This document shows, piece after piece, positions 8,233 through 18,200 of a stretch of DNA of 45,952 bases. The notes beneath the pieces were generated by a model, which was not told the origin of the DNA, searched no databases, and worked only from the letters and a program-made list of their open reading frames with translations. The stretch is from Verrucomicrobiota bacterium (lineage in GTDB: Bacteria; Verrucomicrobiota; Verrucomicrobiia; Chthoniobacterales; Chthoniobacteraceae). Both the position numbers and the translations under genes were made by a program. Within the stretch, counting starts at the first letter, position 1. The number at the start of each line of letters is the position of its first letter. The stretch spans positions 1 to 45,952 of the forward strand of contig VFJQ01000045.1 in assembly GCA_009885995.1 (NCBI GenBank), written 5' to 3'.

Positions 8233-10848
8233 TCAAGGGCTGAGCGGGTGCTCTCTCGCGCCCTCCGCTTCGACGATCGGCCAACTCGCGCGCTCGTCGC
8301 TCGCGTAGGGGCCGATCTTCTCCACCGGGATGGGTTGGAAGCCGAGCGCCCAAGCCGGCGAATCGGCAGCGAGTCGATAGTCGTCCTTCTCCGGCGCGAG
8401 GAATTTTGGATCGGCGACGACGCTGTGCATATCGCCCATCGTCTGCCAGCTCTGCCACTCATCGAGCGACTCGGTTTCCTCCAGCACGATATCGTCGGCG
8501 AAGAGCGCCCCTTGCTCCGCCGGCCAGTCCAGACGGACGCGAAACTTCTTCATCTCCTCGTGCCAGCCCCGCTCGCCTTTCGCCGGGATGCTGAAGGCGA
8601 ACTCGAACTCCTGCCACCGCGCCGTGAGCTTCACATCCTGCGGTGAGCTGCCCCAGAAGTGCGCCGGCTTGCCATCGCGCGGGGCGATCCAGCACTGCAA
8701 TAGCAGCCCGGCCTTCGCGCTCTCGCGGTCAGTGCGCAGCCGCGCACGCAAGCGGAACGACGTGCCGGGCTTCAGCTCGATCTCACGGCCGATGAGGATC
8801 GGGAAATTGTCGCGCTTCTTCTCGTGGTTGAAGGCCGAATCGATGCGCAGCACGCGGTGGCCTTCGTCCTCAACGAGCGCAGCAACGGCGTCCGGCTTCG
8901 GACGAATCTGCCACGTCCAATCCGTCGGGAGCTTGCCCGGCTCGCCGTCCTCGAAGCCGGGATTGCTGACGAGGTTCGCGCCAATCACGCGACCGGATTT
9001 CTTCACGCCCGTCTTCATCGGCTGGCCATCGTGCCAGTAGAGGTTGTGGTCGAAAATGTTCCGGTCGGCGTTGAAGGCGACGACGTTCAGCGCCCGCGCC
9101 TCCGGGTTTTTCCACGAGATGATGTTTCGCTGGAAGACGTTCCCCGACATCACGCGCCCTTCGCTGTCCGGCAGATCGGCGGGGTGAAACTGCATCCCGC
9201 GCATGAACCTCCACGCGGGCTCGTTCACCACGGACTCGTAGCCCTTCACCATCGACTCAAGGTGCGAAGTCCAGAACCGGTGCTGCGTCGTCCAGCCATT
9301 GAACTCCCACTGCCGCAGCCCGCCCTCGACGAACACGTTGTTCTCCACCCGGCAGTCGCGCGCGCTGTGACCGTGCATGAGCGAGCGGCCGCATCGCGCG
9401 ACGATGTTGCCGATCACATCGACGCCGCCCGAGTTGTCGTCGAGGTAGATGCCCCACGCGAAATACGGCGAGGTCCACTTCCCATTCCACCCGTAGCCCA
9501 GCACGTCGTGGATGAAGTTGTAGCGGATCACCGTCCCGCGCGGACTGATCCAATCGCGCCCGCCGCAGTAGGTCGCGCCCACGTCTTCGGTCTCCAGCGC
9601 GAGGTGGCGCATGTGATTGTATTCGAGCACGTGGCTGTTGCCCGTGAACTGGATCGCGAAGCGCGGCGTGTCGTGGATGAGGCAGTGCGAGACGCGCTGC
9701 CCGACGCCGTCGAGCGCGACGCCGACGCCCTGCTTATAGAAAACGCCAACGTGGTGGATGTAGCAGTTGTCCACGAAGTTCCCCGCTCCGCTCAGCGTCT
9801 TGCGCTCGCCCCCGCTGAGGCTCACGCCGCTGCGACCCGTGTCGTGGATGTCGCAGCCGACGATCCCGTTGTCCGTGCCGCCGTTCACATTCACGCCGTT
9901 GCCGCCGAAATCACCGACATTGCGAATCGTGCAGGCGACGATTCGGCAGCGGTTCGACTTCGTAAGCGCTATCGCGGCGCCATCCGCACACTCGAACGTC
10001 ACCCCGCGGATCGTGACGTTCTCCGCGCCGTCGATCTTCACGATCTCGCGCGTCGTCGGGATCGTGACCGGCGTGTCGAGTGCCGCGGGCGGTTTGAAAT
10101 AGAGCGTCCGCGTGCGGCGGTCGAAGTGCCACTCGCCCGGCGTATCGAGCTCCTCGATCGCACCTTGGAAATAGTAACGATCGTTTCCGCGCATCGCGTA
10201 GCTCCCGTCGCGGGCAAGAGCGACGGTGCGCGCCTCCGCATCGACAGCCTTCACGCGCGTGAGGTCATTCCACCAGTTGTAGCGCGGGAAGCTAAACACC
10301 TCGACGTCCTCGGGGTGCTCCCATGTGCGCCAGTCCTCCTGCTTCACGAGGACCGTGTGTTTGTTCTCGTCGGGGTTCTCGACATACATCGGCCACATCA
10401 CACCGTCGGCATAAGCCCAGCCGCCGCCGTAGGGATTCTTCGGGTCGAAGTTTGGGTAGCGCGCCAGCGGCTGGCGGCTGCCGGCGAAGAAGAGCTGCCG
10501 CACGTCCTTCACGTCGAGCTGCGTCCGCATGATGCCGTCGCGCCACGGCTCCCACCCGCCCACGCTGCGCCCGCCAATGAGCACGGGCTTCTCACCAGCC
10601 TGCGCGCGCCACGCCGTGCCGGAATCGTCAGCGCTCAGCGCGAAACCGTGCGGCAATTCGTAGATGCCGCCACGGAGCGTGATCGTGCGCGGTTCATCGC
10701 GATGCTTGCGCGCCTCGTCGCGAGCACGAGCAAGCGTGGCAAATGGCGCATCCGGCGTGCCCGCGGCGTTGTCACTGCCCTGGGGTGAAACGAAGAACTC
10801 TGCGGCGCAGGCCGTGGTGACGAGGAAGATGATTGGGGCGAAGCGCAT
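8233..10848 (-). CDS. Secreted right-handed parallel beta-helix protein with C-terminal CBM-like domain
   Basis: Start ATG 10848 (a GTG lies one codon upstream). The signal peptide MRFAPIIFLVTTACAAEF is followed by FFVSPQGSDNAAGTPDAPFA and LARARDEAR, the typical opening of pectate-lyase-like/DUF1565 beta-helix proteins. The middle (about residues 270-560) is a series of beta-helix rungs (VTIRGVTFECADGAAIAL, NRCRIVACTIRNVG, VSHCLIHDTPRFAIQFTG, DVIGNIVARCGRSLMHG). NLVSNPGFEDGEPGKLPTDW opens a ~150-residue CBM4/9-like jelly-roll before a last segment typical of secreted glycoside hydrolases (VVADPKFLAPEKDDYRLAAD). 871 residues. It is probably a polysaccharide lyase or glycosidase (a GH141-like assignment is possible), with unknown substrate. 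It lies 15 nt downstream of trpD on the same strand. Confidence 0.82.
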   Translation of the reverse strand: MRFAPIIFLVTTACAAEFFVSPQGSDNAAGTPDAPFATLARARDEARKHRDEPRTITLRGGIYELPHGFALSADDSGTAWRAQAGEKPVLIGGRSVGGWEPWRDGIMRTQLDVKDVRQLFFAGSRQPLARYPNFDPKNPYGGGWAYADGVMWPMYVENPDENKHTVLVKQEDWRTWEHPEDVEVFSFPRYNWWNDLTRVKAVDAEARTVALARDGSYAMRGNDRYYFQGAIEELDTPGEWHFDRRTRTLYFKPPAALDTPVTIPTTREIVKIDGAENVTIRGVTFECADGAAIALTKSNRCRIVACTIRNVGDFGGNGVNVNGGTDNGIVGCDIHDTGRSGVSLSGGERKTLSGAGNFVDNCYIHHVGVFYKQGVGVALDGVGQRVSHCLIHDTPRFAIQFTGNSHVLEYNHMRHLALETEDVGATYCGGRDWISPRGTVIRYNFIHDVLGYGWNGKWTSPYFAWGIYLDDNSGGVDVIGNIVARCGRSLMHGHSARDCRVENNVFVEGGLRQWEFNGWTTQHRFWTSHLESMVKGYESVVNEPAWRFMRGMQFHPADLPDSEGRVMSGNVFQRNIISWKNPEARALNVVAFNADRNIFDHNLYWHDGQPMKTGVKKSGRVIGANLVSNPGFEDGEPGKLPTDWTWQIRPKPDAVAALVEDEGHRVLRIDSAFNHEKKRDNFPILIGREIELKPGTSFRLRARLRTDRESAKAGLLLQCWIAPRDGKPAHFWGSSPQDVKLTARWQEFEFAFSIPAKGERGWHEEMKKFRVRLDWPAEQGALFADDIVLEETESLDEWQSWQTMGDMHSVVADPKFLAPEKDDYRLAADSPAWALGFQPIPVEKIGPYASDERASWPIVEAEGAREHPLSP

Positions 10849-10863
10849 CACAGTGCGCCCACC

Positions 10864-11886
10864 TCACACGACGCTCCGCAACGCGTCCAGCTTCGCGCGA
10901 GCACGCCCGCTGGCGATCTGCTCGCGGGCAAGCGCAAGTCCCTCGCCCAGGTCCGGTGCAAGCCCGGTGATGACAAAGCCCGCGGCGGCATTCAGCAGCA
11001 CGATGTCGCGACGCGGGCCACGCTCTTCGCCTTCGATGATCGCGAGCAGGATGCGCGCGTTCTCCACACGACCGGCTCCGCGCAAGTCCTCCATCTTGCA
11101 GAACGCCAGCCCGAACTCGCGCGGATCCACGCGACGCTCCGAGACGAGGCCATCCGCCACTTCGCACACCTCGCTCGGCCCACAGAGCGACAGCTCGTCC
11201 ATCCCGCTGCCATGCACGGCCCACGCTCGCGCGCGGCCCAGCAGCGCGAGCACCGCGGCATACTTCGGCAGCAGCACCGGCGAGAAAATGCCGACAAGTT
11301 GATACGCCGGTTGCGCGGGATTGAGCAGCGGGCCGAGGAGGTTGAAGACGGTCGGAATCCCCTGTTCCGCCAGCGCCCGGCGCACGGGAGCGATGGCCTT
11401 GAACGCCGGGTGATACGCCGGCGCGAAGACAAACCCGAGCCCATGCTGCTCCACGCACTCACGCAGCCGCTCGGGCGACAGGTCGATCTTCACGCCCAGC
11501 TCCTCCAGCACGTCCGCGCCGCCGCACTTCGAGGTGATCGCGCGGTTGCCATGCTTCACCACGCACGCGCCGCCGGCGGCGAGGATGAACATCGCGGCCG
11601 TGGAAATGTTGAATAGCTCAAGCTTGTCGCCGCCCGTGCCACACACATCGAGCATCGGTCCGCTCACTTTGGCGGGATCGAGCCCCGTCGGCACGGCGCG
11701 CGCGAGGAGCGAGCGCGCGAACGCGGCGATCTCTCCGGCGCTCTCGCCTTTCTCCCGAAGCGCGGCGAGGAAATCGGCCTTCACTTCGCCGGGCAAGCCG
11801 GGGTCGGTGAGCTGCGCGACGGCGTGCTCGACCTCCTCCGCGGTGAGGTCGTTATTTTGCTGAAGCGAATGGATCAAGGTGTGCAT
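10864..11886 (-). CDS. trpD: Anthranilate phosphoribosyltransferase
   Basis: Start set at ATG 11886 (MHTLIHSLQQNNDL), giving the usual 340-residue length; the frame runs on upstream through the hairpin region but that extension does not look like TrpD. It transfers phosphoribose from PRPP to anthranilate in tryptophan synthesis. Visible motifs: CGTGGD (82-87) with FNIST (92-96) for PRPP/Mg binding, KHGNRAITSK (111-120), APVRRAL, FNLLGPLLNPA, and VHGSGMDELSL near the anthranilate site. A Lys follows GTGGD where many homologues have Gly or Ser. No other trp gene is in the window. The beta-helix gene follows 15 nt downstream, an unlikely functional partner. Confidence 0.95.
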   Translation of the reverse strand: MHTLIHSLQQNNDLTAEEVEHAVAQLTDPGLPGEVKADFLAALREKGESAGEIAAFARSLLARAVPTGLDPAKVSGPMLDVCGTGGDKLELFNISTAAMFILAAGGACVVKHGNRAITSKCGGADVLEELGVKIDLSPERLRECVEQHGLGFVFAPAYHPAFKAIAPVRRALAEQGIPTVFNLLGPLLNPAQPAYQLVGIFSPVLLPKYAAVLALLGRARAWAVHGSGMDELSLCGPSEVCEVADGLVSERRVDPREFGLAFCKMEDLRGAGRVENARILLAIIEGEERGPRRDIVLLNAAAGFVITGLAPDLGEGLALAREQIASGRARAKLDALRSVV

Positions 11887-12208
11887 CGGCGGCGCACCCT
11901 GCGCGGTGATTGGGAAAAAGAAAAGGGTGTGGAGCGAAGCAGAATGGGAGGCCCAAAAAAGTAAACCCTCCTCGGGGCAAGCCCCGAGGCATTGAAGACA
12001 ATGATGCTCCACCACAAAATTAAAACGAAGCAAGCTTCGGGGTATCAGACCCAAAGCGAATCAATAAAAGTTTGCCTCACCGTGAGCGGGCCGATAGCAA
12101 CCGCGGGCATTACCTGTATTTCATTCGGCGTTTGCGGAGGCCCGGAGGTTTCCGGATGTCGGATGAGTGGCAGGCATTCAAATCCGAGAACTTAACCGAA
12201 TCAGGTCA
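11887..12208. other. Intergenic region, 322 bp, AT-richer, between trpD and the giant subtilase gene
   Basis: This divergent spacer is clearly lower in GC than its surroundings. It contains two hairpins with CAAG loops (listed separately) and an A-rich tract on the plus strand (T-rich on the minus). Promoters for both flanking genes should lie here. A weak candidate for the plus gene is TTGCCT (12072-12077) with TAGCAA (12095-12100), 17 nt apart. No RNA gene or short coding frame is convincing. Confidence 0.5.
11970..12039. repeat. Pair of hairpins with identical CAAG/CTTG loops
   Basis: Hairpin 1 is CCTCGGGG-CAAG-CCCCGAGG (11970-11989), a perfect 8-bp stem. Hairpin 2 is CGAAG-CAAG-CTTCG (12026-12039), a perfect 5-bp stem followed by GGGGTATCAGACCC. 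Read on the minus strand, hairpin 1 is followed by a T-rich stretch (GGGTTTACTTTTTT) about 80 nt before trpD, so it could act as an attenuator or terminator. Two stems with the same loop in AT-richer DNA equally suggest a REP/BIME-like dispersed element. Confidence 0.6.
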
Positions 12209-15200
12209 ATGAATACTCGTATCGTCACGTCGTGGAATTCCAAACTGGCAGGCTTGGTCTTGAAGGCGGCCCGGACCAGTTTCCGGTCCATGCAGAAGCT
12301 GAGCCTGCGCGTAGGTGCGCTCGTGCTTTTCGTCAACGTGGCGGTCTCGCAGACGCCGAATAACGGCGGGACACGCAAGTTTCGCGTTTCCGACCCGGCG
12401 ACCGCAGCGCGACTCGTTGCCGGCGGTGGAAAACTCCTCGTGGATTACGGCGGGTTTCAACTCATTGCCGTTCCTGCTGCGTCACCCAATCTGGCCGCCC
12501 TCGCGGTGCAAGAGGGCGCCGAACCTCGCGATGAGGATGACAGGATTCTCCTCAACTCCGGCCCGATCGATACCACGGTCCGGCCTGCGCCGGCCACCCA
12601 GCAGGGGTTTGCCGCTGGGAAGCGCCTGCACCTCATCCACTTCGTTGGGCCGGTGAAGCCGGAATGGATCGCGGATCTGAGGAAGACTGGCGTAGAAGTG
12701 GTGACCTATCTCCCAAACAATGCCTATTTAATCTACGGCAATGGGACGGCCATCCGTTCGGCCAGCGTGCCGGCCACCGGCTCATTGCTGGCCTCGCTCA
12801 TGGATTGGCAGGGCGCTTACCAGGACTCCTACAAGATCGATCCCGCGGCGAGAACCACGGATGGCGCGGGCAAGCAACGGGAGATCGGCACGGCTTACTT
12901 CGCCGTGCAAATGGTCGCCGACCCGCAGGCAAATCCCGCGACCATCGCTGCCATCCAAGCCGTCGCCACAGGCCCCTTGGTTCGCTCCGAGGAAAAATTG
13001 AACTATCACGATGTCGTGGCCCCATTGCCGCCGGAGCGTCTCGCGGAGGTCGCCGCGCGTCCCGATGTCATTTCCATTCAACCCTATTTCATCCCCGAAA
13101 AGTTCGATGAACGGCAGGATCAAATCATCGCCGGAAACCTGTCGGGCAACATCCCCTCCGGCCCGGGCTACCTCGCGTGGTTGAGTGGGAAGAGCTTTGA
13201 CCAAAATCAGTTCAGCGTCAGCGGGTTCGCCGTCGATATCACCGATAGCGGGATCGATAACGGAACACCGTTTCCCAATCATTTCGGTCTTTATCGCGGC
13301 GGCGTGCGGCCGGGAAACAGCCGCGTCGTCTATAATCGACTCGAAGGTTTTCCCAACGGCGGATCGACGATCCAAGCCGTCGATGGTCACGGCAATTTGA
13401 ACGCTCACATCATCGGTGGATACAATAACCTGACGGGGTTCCCGCATCAGGATGCATCTGGTTTCCGCTACGGTCTCGGCGTGGCTCCGTTTGTCCGGGT
13501 GGGATCCTCGACGATCTTCGATCCGAACAGTTTCACGTTTCCAGACTACAAGGATCTTCAAGCGCGCGCCTACCGCGACGGCGCCCGGGTTTCGTCGAAT
13601 AGCTGGGGAGCCAATACCAGTGGCGCTTACAACATCGACTCGCAGAGTTACGATGCCCTGGTCCGCGATGCCCAGCCGTCGGACGCTGCGGTGCCCAATG
13701 CCGGCAATCAGGAAATGGTCATCGTCTTCGCCAACGGCAACGCGGGTTCCAGCGCGGGAACCGTCGGCAGCCCGGCGACTGCGAAGAATGTGATCAGCGT
13801 CGGGGCCGCGGAGAATGTGCAGGCCTTTGGCGGCGCGGATGGAAGCGGGATCGGCGATACCGGCGCCGATAATGCGAATGACATCATCTCCTTTTCCAGC
13901 CGGGGGCCGTGTGCCGACGGTCGCACGAAGCCGGAAATCGTGGCCCCGGGGACGCACGTCAGCGGCGGCGTCTGGCAGACGGCCAACCCCGGTCCGACCG
14001 GCACCGCCGACCCTCTCTTCGATGGGACCGGAGTCTCCGGTGGTATTTTGGGCAGCGCGTTTTTCCCAGGGGACGGGAGCACGCAGCAATTTTACACCGC
14101 CTCGAGCGGGACCAGCCATTCCACGCCTTGCGTCGCCGGCGGCGCCGCGCTGGTGCGCCAGTATTTCCTGAACCGAAACCTGGCCGCGCCCAGCCCGGCC
14201 ATGACGAAGAGCCTTTTGATGAATACCTCCCGTTACCTGACGGGAGTGAGCGCCAACGACACCCTGCCTTCCAATAGCCAGGGCATCGGCGAAATGAACC
14301 TCGGCATGGCGTTCGATACGGCCGCGCGCTTTCTGCGCGATCAGCTTGCCGCCGACAAGTTCACGGCCACCGGCCAATCGCGCGTGTTCAACCTTGCGGT
14401 GGTCGATTCCGCGAAACCTTTGCGCGTGACCATCGCGTGGACCGATGCGCCGGGTTCGACCACGGGGAACGCCTACAACAACGACCTCAACCTGACGGTC
14501 GTCGCGGGCGGCACCACGTATCGGGGAAATGTATTTTCCGGTGCCAACTCGACGACGGGGGGCGTCGCCGATCCGAGAAACAATGCCGAAAGCGTTTTCC
14601 TCCCGGCTGGTTTCAGCGGCGCCGTCACGGTCACCGTCACGGCCAGCAACATTAACTCGGATGGCGTGCCCGGCGATGCCGACGCCCTCGATCAGGACTT
14701 TGCGCTGGTGGCTTTCGGCGCGCTTCCCGCCGGGACGGCCTCCGTGGTGCCCAATGGCGCGGCGATCTTGGCCGAGAGTCTCAGTCCCGCGAACGGGTTG
14801 ATCGACCATACCGAGACGGTCACGGTCAACTTCACCCTGCAAAACGCGGGGAGCACCGCGCTCGGCAACGTGGTCGCGACGCTCCAGAATTCCGGCGGCG
14901 TGACGGCCGGCTCCGGTCCCCAGAGCTACGGAGCGCTGGCGGTGGGTCAATCGGCCACGGTGCCGTTTTCATTCACAGCCAGCGGGACGCCTGGCGGCGT
15001 GCTCACAGCCACTTTTGGCCTGACCGATGGAGCGACGAATCTCGGAAACGTGACATTTAGCTTTCGCCTGGCAGCAGGCCCGGTCCCAGCGGCGAATGGC
15101 GCCGTTATCACCGCCGAGAGCATTTTGCCTACGAACGGCTACATCGACCCGGGTGAAGTCGTCACGGTCAATTTCGCACTCACCAATGCCGGTGACCAAG

Positions 15201-18200
15201 CGTTCGGCAATCTCACCGCGACGTTGCAAGCCACGGGCGGGATCACCGCTCCCAGCGGGCCACAAAACTATGGTGCGATCGCGGTGGGAGGCAGCGTCAC
15301 GCGGGTATTTTCCTTCACCGGCACCGGTGCCATCGGCAGCACCCTCACCGCCACGCTCCAGCTTCAAGACGGCGCGACCAGCTACGGGACAGTCGCCTAC
15401 ACTTTCCGCATCGGCCCGCCGCCGGATTATTTCACCGAAGCATTCGACACCGTGGCGAACGATACCGCCAATCAAAGCTGGCTTTTCACTCCCAACGGAT
15501 CTGCCGACGTTTATGGCGTGGTCCGCGTGCTGGCCACCGTCTTTCCCACGGATCCGACCGGGGGCACCCCGCTGAGTTTGAGCGACGATTCTTCCCTCGC
15601 CGTGGCGCTGACCGGCGGCGCGCAGGCGCAGCTCTACGGGATGAGCTACGACACGATCTTCGTCGGCAGCAACGGTTACCTCACCTTCGGCTCCGGGGAT
15701 TCCAGCCTCTCTATAGCCACCCACTTCGCTCTGCCGCGAATCTCCGCGTTATTTGCCGATCTGAATCCGAGCGCCGGAGGCACGGTCACCTATCGCCAGC
15801 TTGCGGATCGCATCGCGGTCACTTGGCAAAGTGTGCCTGAATTCTCCATCGGCGGCTCGAACAGCTTCCAGATCGAAGCGTTCTTCGACGGCAGAATTCG
15901 CATCACCATCCTCGGCATCACCGCGCAGGGCGGGCTCATCGGGCTTTCCGCCGGATTGGGGACGCCGCCGGATTTTGTCGAGAGCGACTTCAGCGCATAC
16001 CCGTCGAGTGTGCTCACCGTCACCCTGCCCGCGAGCGTGACCGAAGGGGGCGGCAGTGCGACCGCCACCGTGACGGCGAACCCTGCGCCGGCCTCGAACC
16101 TGGTCGTGACGCTGGTCAACGCGGATCCGGCGCAACTGACCGTGCCGGCGTCAGCGACGATCCTCGCCGGGCAAACTTCGGCGACCTTCAGCGTCTCTGC
16201 GGTCAACGACACGCTGCTCGACGGCTCGCCGACCGTGGCGGTAAATGCCTCGGCCGCTGGCTATGGCGGTGTCGCCGATTCGATCGTGGTCATCGACAAC
16301 GAAAACGCGGTCCTTAGCGTGACGCTGCCGGCCAGCGGCGTGGAAGGTCAGACCGGTCTGGCCGGCACGTTGACGGCCAGCGCAAATGTGGCGGCTAACG
16401 TCGAGGTCACGCTCGCTTCCAGTGACGTGAGCGAAGTGACGGTGCCAGCAACGGTGACGATCCTCGCCGGGCAAAACTCGGTGACGTTTCCGCTGACGGT
16501 GGAGGATGACGCGGCCAACGACGGACTCCAGGTGGCCACGATCACCGCCAGCGTGGCAGGCTGGACCTCGGGCAACCAGACGATGACCGTGCAGGACAAC
16601 GACGACGCCGGCTACACCGTCGAGGCGGCGGATCGAGGCTGGTATCAGGAAGCTGGAACCCACGGTCCGACCAATACGAACTACCTCACCGGTTTCGCGG
16701 ACGACGGCACATCCGAGCAGGCCTTCCGCTCCTTCTTCGTGTTCTCCATTCCGGCGCTGGCCCCGGGGGAGACCATTCTGTCGGCGGAACTGCGGCTGGA
16801 CAATCCCAACGGCGGCTACGTCAGCCCCGATGCCACGGAGACGCTCCAGTTTCATCAAGTGTCCACGCCCATCGGAACCCTGACCGCTGGCACAGGCGGC
16901 ACGGCGGCATACACCGACCTCGGAGACGGGACAGTCTTCGGGAGCCGGACGGTTTCAGGGGCTGACGACGGGACAGCCATCGTCGTCCCGCTGAACAGTG
17001 CCTTCATCTCCCAGGTCACGGCAGCCGCGGGCAGCCAACTCGCCGTGGGTGGACAGTTGACGACGCTCGCCCGCACGCCGGGTATTGTGGAGGGGATATT
17101 TGCGTTCAGCAACGCGGGCCCCACGCAACTGGTCCTGACGACCTCCAGCGCCACCACGCTCACCGCCACGCTGCCCGCAGTCGTGACCGAGGGCGCAGCA
17201 TCGGTGAACGGCACGGTGAGCATCGGCCAGCCTGCGGCGGCCAACCTGCCGGTCACGCTCAACAATTCCGACCCAATTCAGCTCAACGTGCCGTCCGGGG
17301 TCACCATCCTCGCAGGCCAGACCTCGGCGAATTTCAGCGTCAGCGCGGTGAATGACACGCTGCTCGACGGCTCCCCCACGGTCAGCGTCACCGCCCTGGC
17401 TCTCGGCTTCGATACCGGGCTCGCGACCACCGTCGTGGCCGATAACGAAACCGCGATCCTGACGGTCTCGCTGCCGCCCAGCGCCGTGGAAGGCCAGTCC
17501 GGGCTCATGGGCACCGTGACCGCGAGTGCCAATGTCGCGGCGGACGTGTCGGTCAATCTCTCCTCGAACGACACTACCGAACTGCAAGTGCCCGCGACCG
17601 TCACGATTCCTGCCGGGCAGAACTCCGCGATGTTTGCGCTGACGGTGGTGGACGACACCGCGATCGATGGCTCGCAAAACGCCAGCATCACCGCGAGCGT
17701 CGCCGGCTGGACCTCGGGAGGCGGGACGATGAGCGTGCAGGACAACGAGAATACGAACCTCGCCCTCTCGCTTCCCACGGTGGTGGGTGAAGGCGATGGC
17801 GCTGCGCCCGGCACGGTGAGCATCTCCGGCACGCTGGGAGCAAACCTCATCGTGACGCTCGGCTCGAACAATCCGGCCGCGCTGAGCGTGCCGGCCACGG
17901 TCACCATCCTCGCGGGAGAGACGAGTGTGGATTTCGACGCGACGATCGTGGATGACTTCAACCCTGAGCCGGACACGAGCGCTACGGTGACGGGGACAGC
18001 CCCCGGCTTCATAGCGACGATGGCGACGGTGACGATCGAGGACGACGATCCGGCGCGGTTCGAGATCGATCCGGTGACGGATCAATTTGCCACTTACCCC
18101 TTTGCGGTGACGGTGCGCGCCGTCGATGCGGCGGGCGACCCGGTGCTCAACTTCGGTGGCAGCGTCGCGCTCACCGCCGCCAGCGGCGGCAACAACGTGC

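Noticed and set aside
11887..12054. N-terminal extension of TrpD, or a trp leader peptide
   Set aside because: The extension does not match TrpD and runs through the hairpins; it has only one Trp codon and no adjacent-Trp pattern, so it is not a classic leader peptide.
12782..14950. 722-residue open frame on the minus strand
   Set aside because: Antisense to the S8 protease domain whose catalytic residues are conserved on the plus strand.
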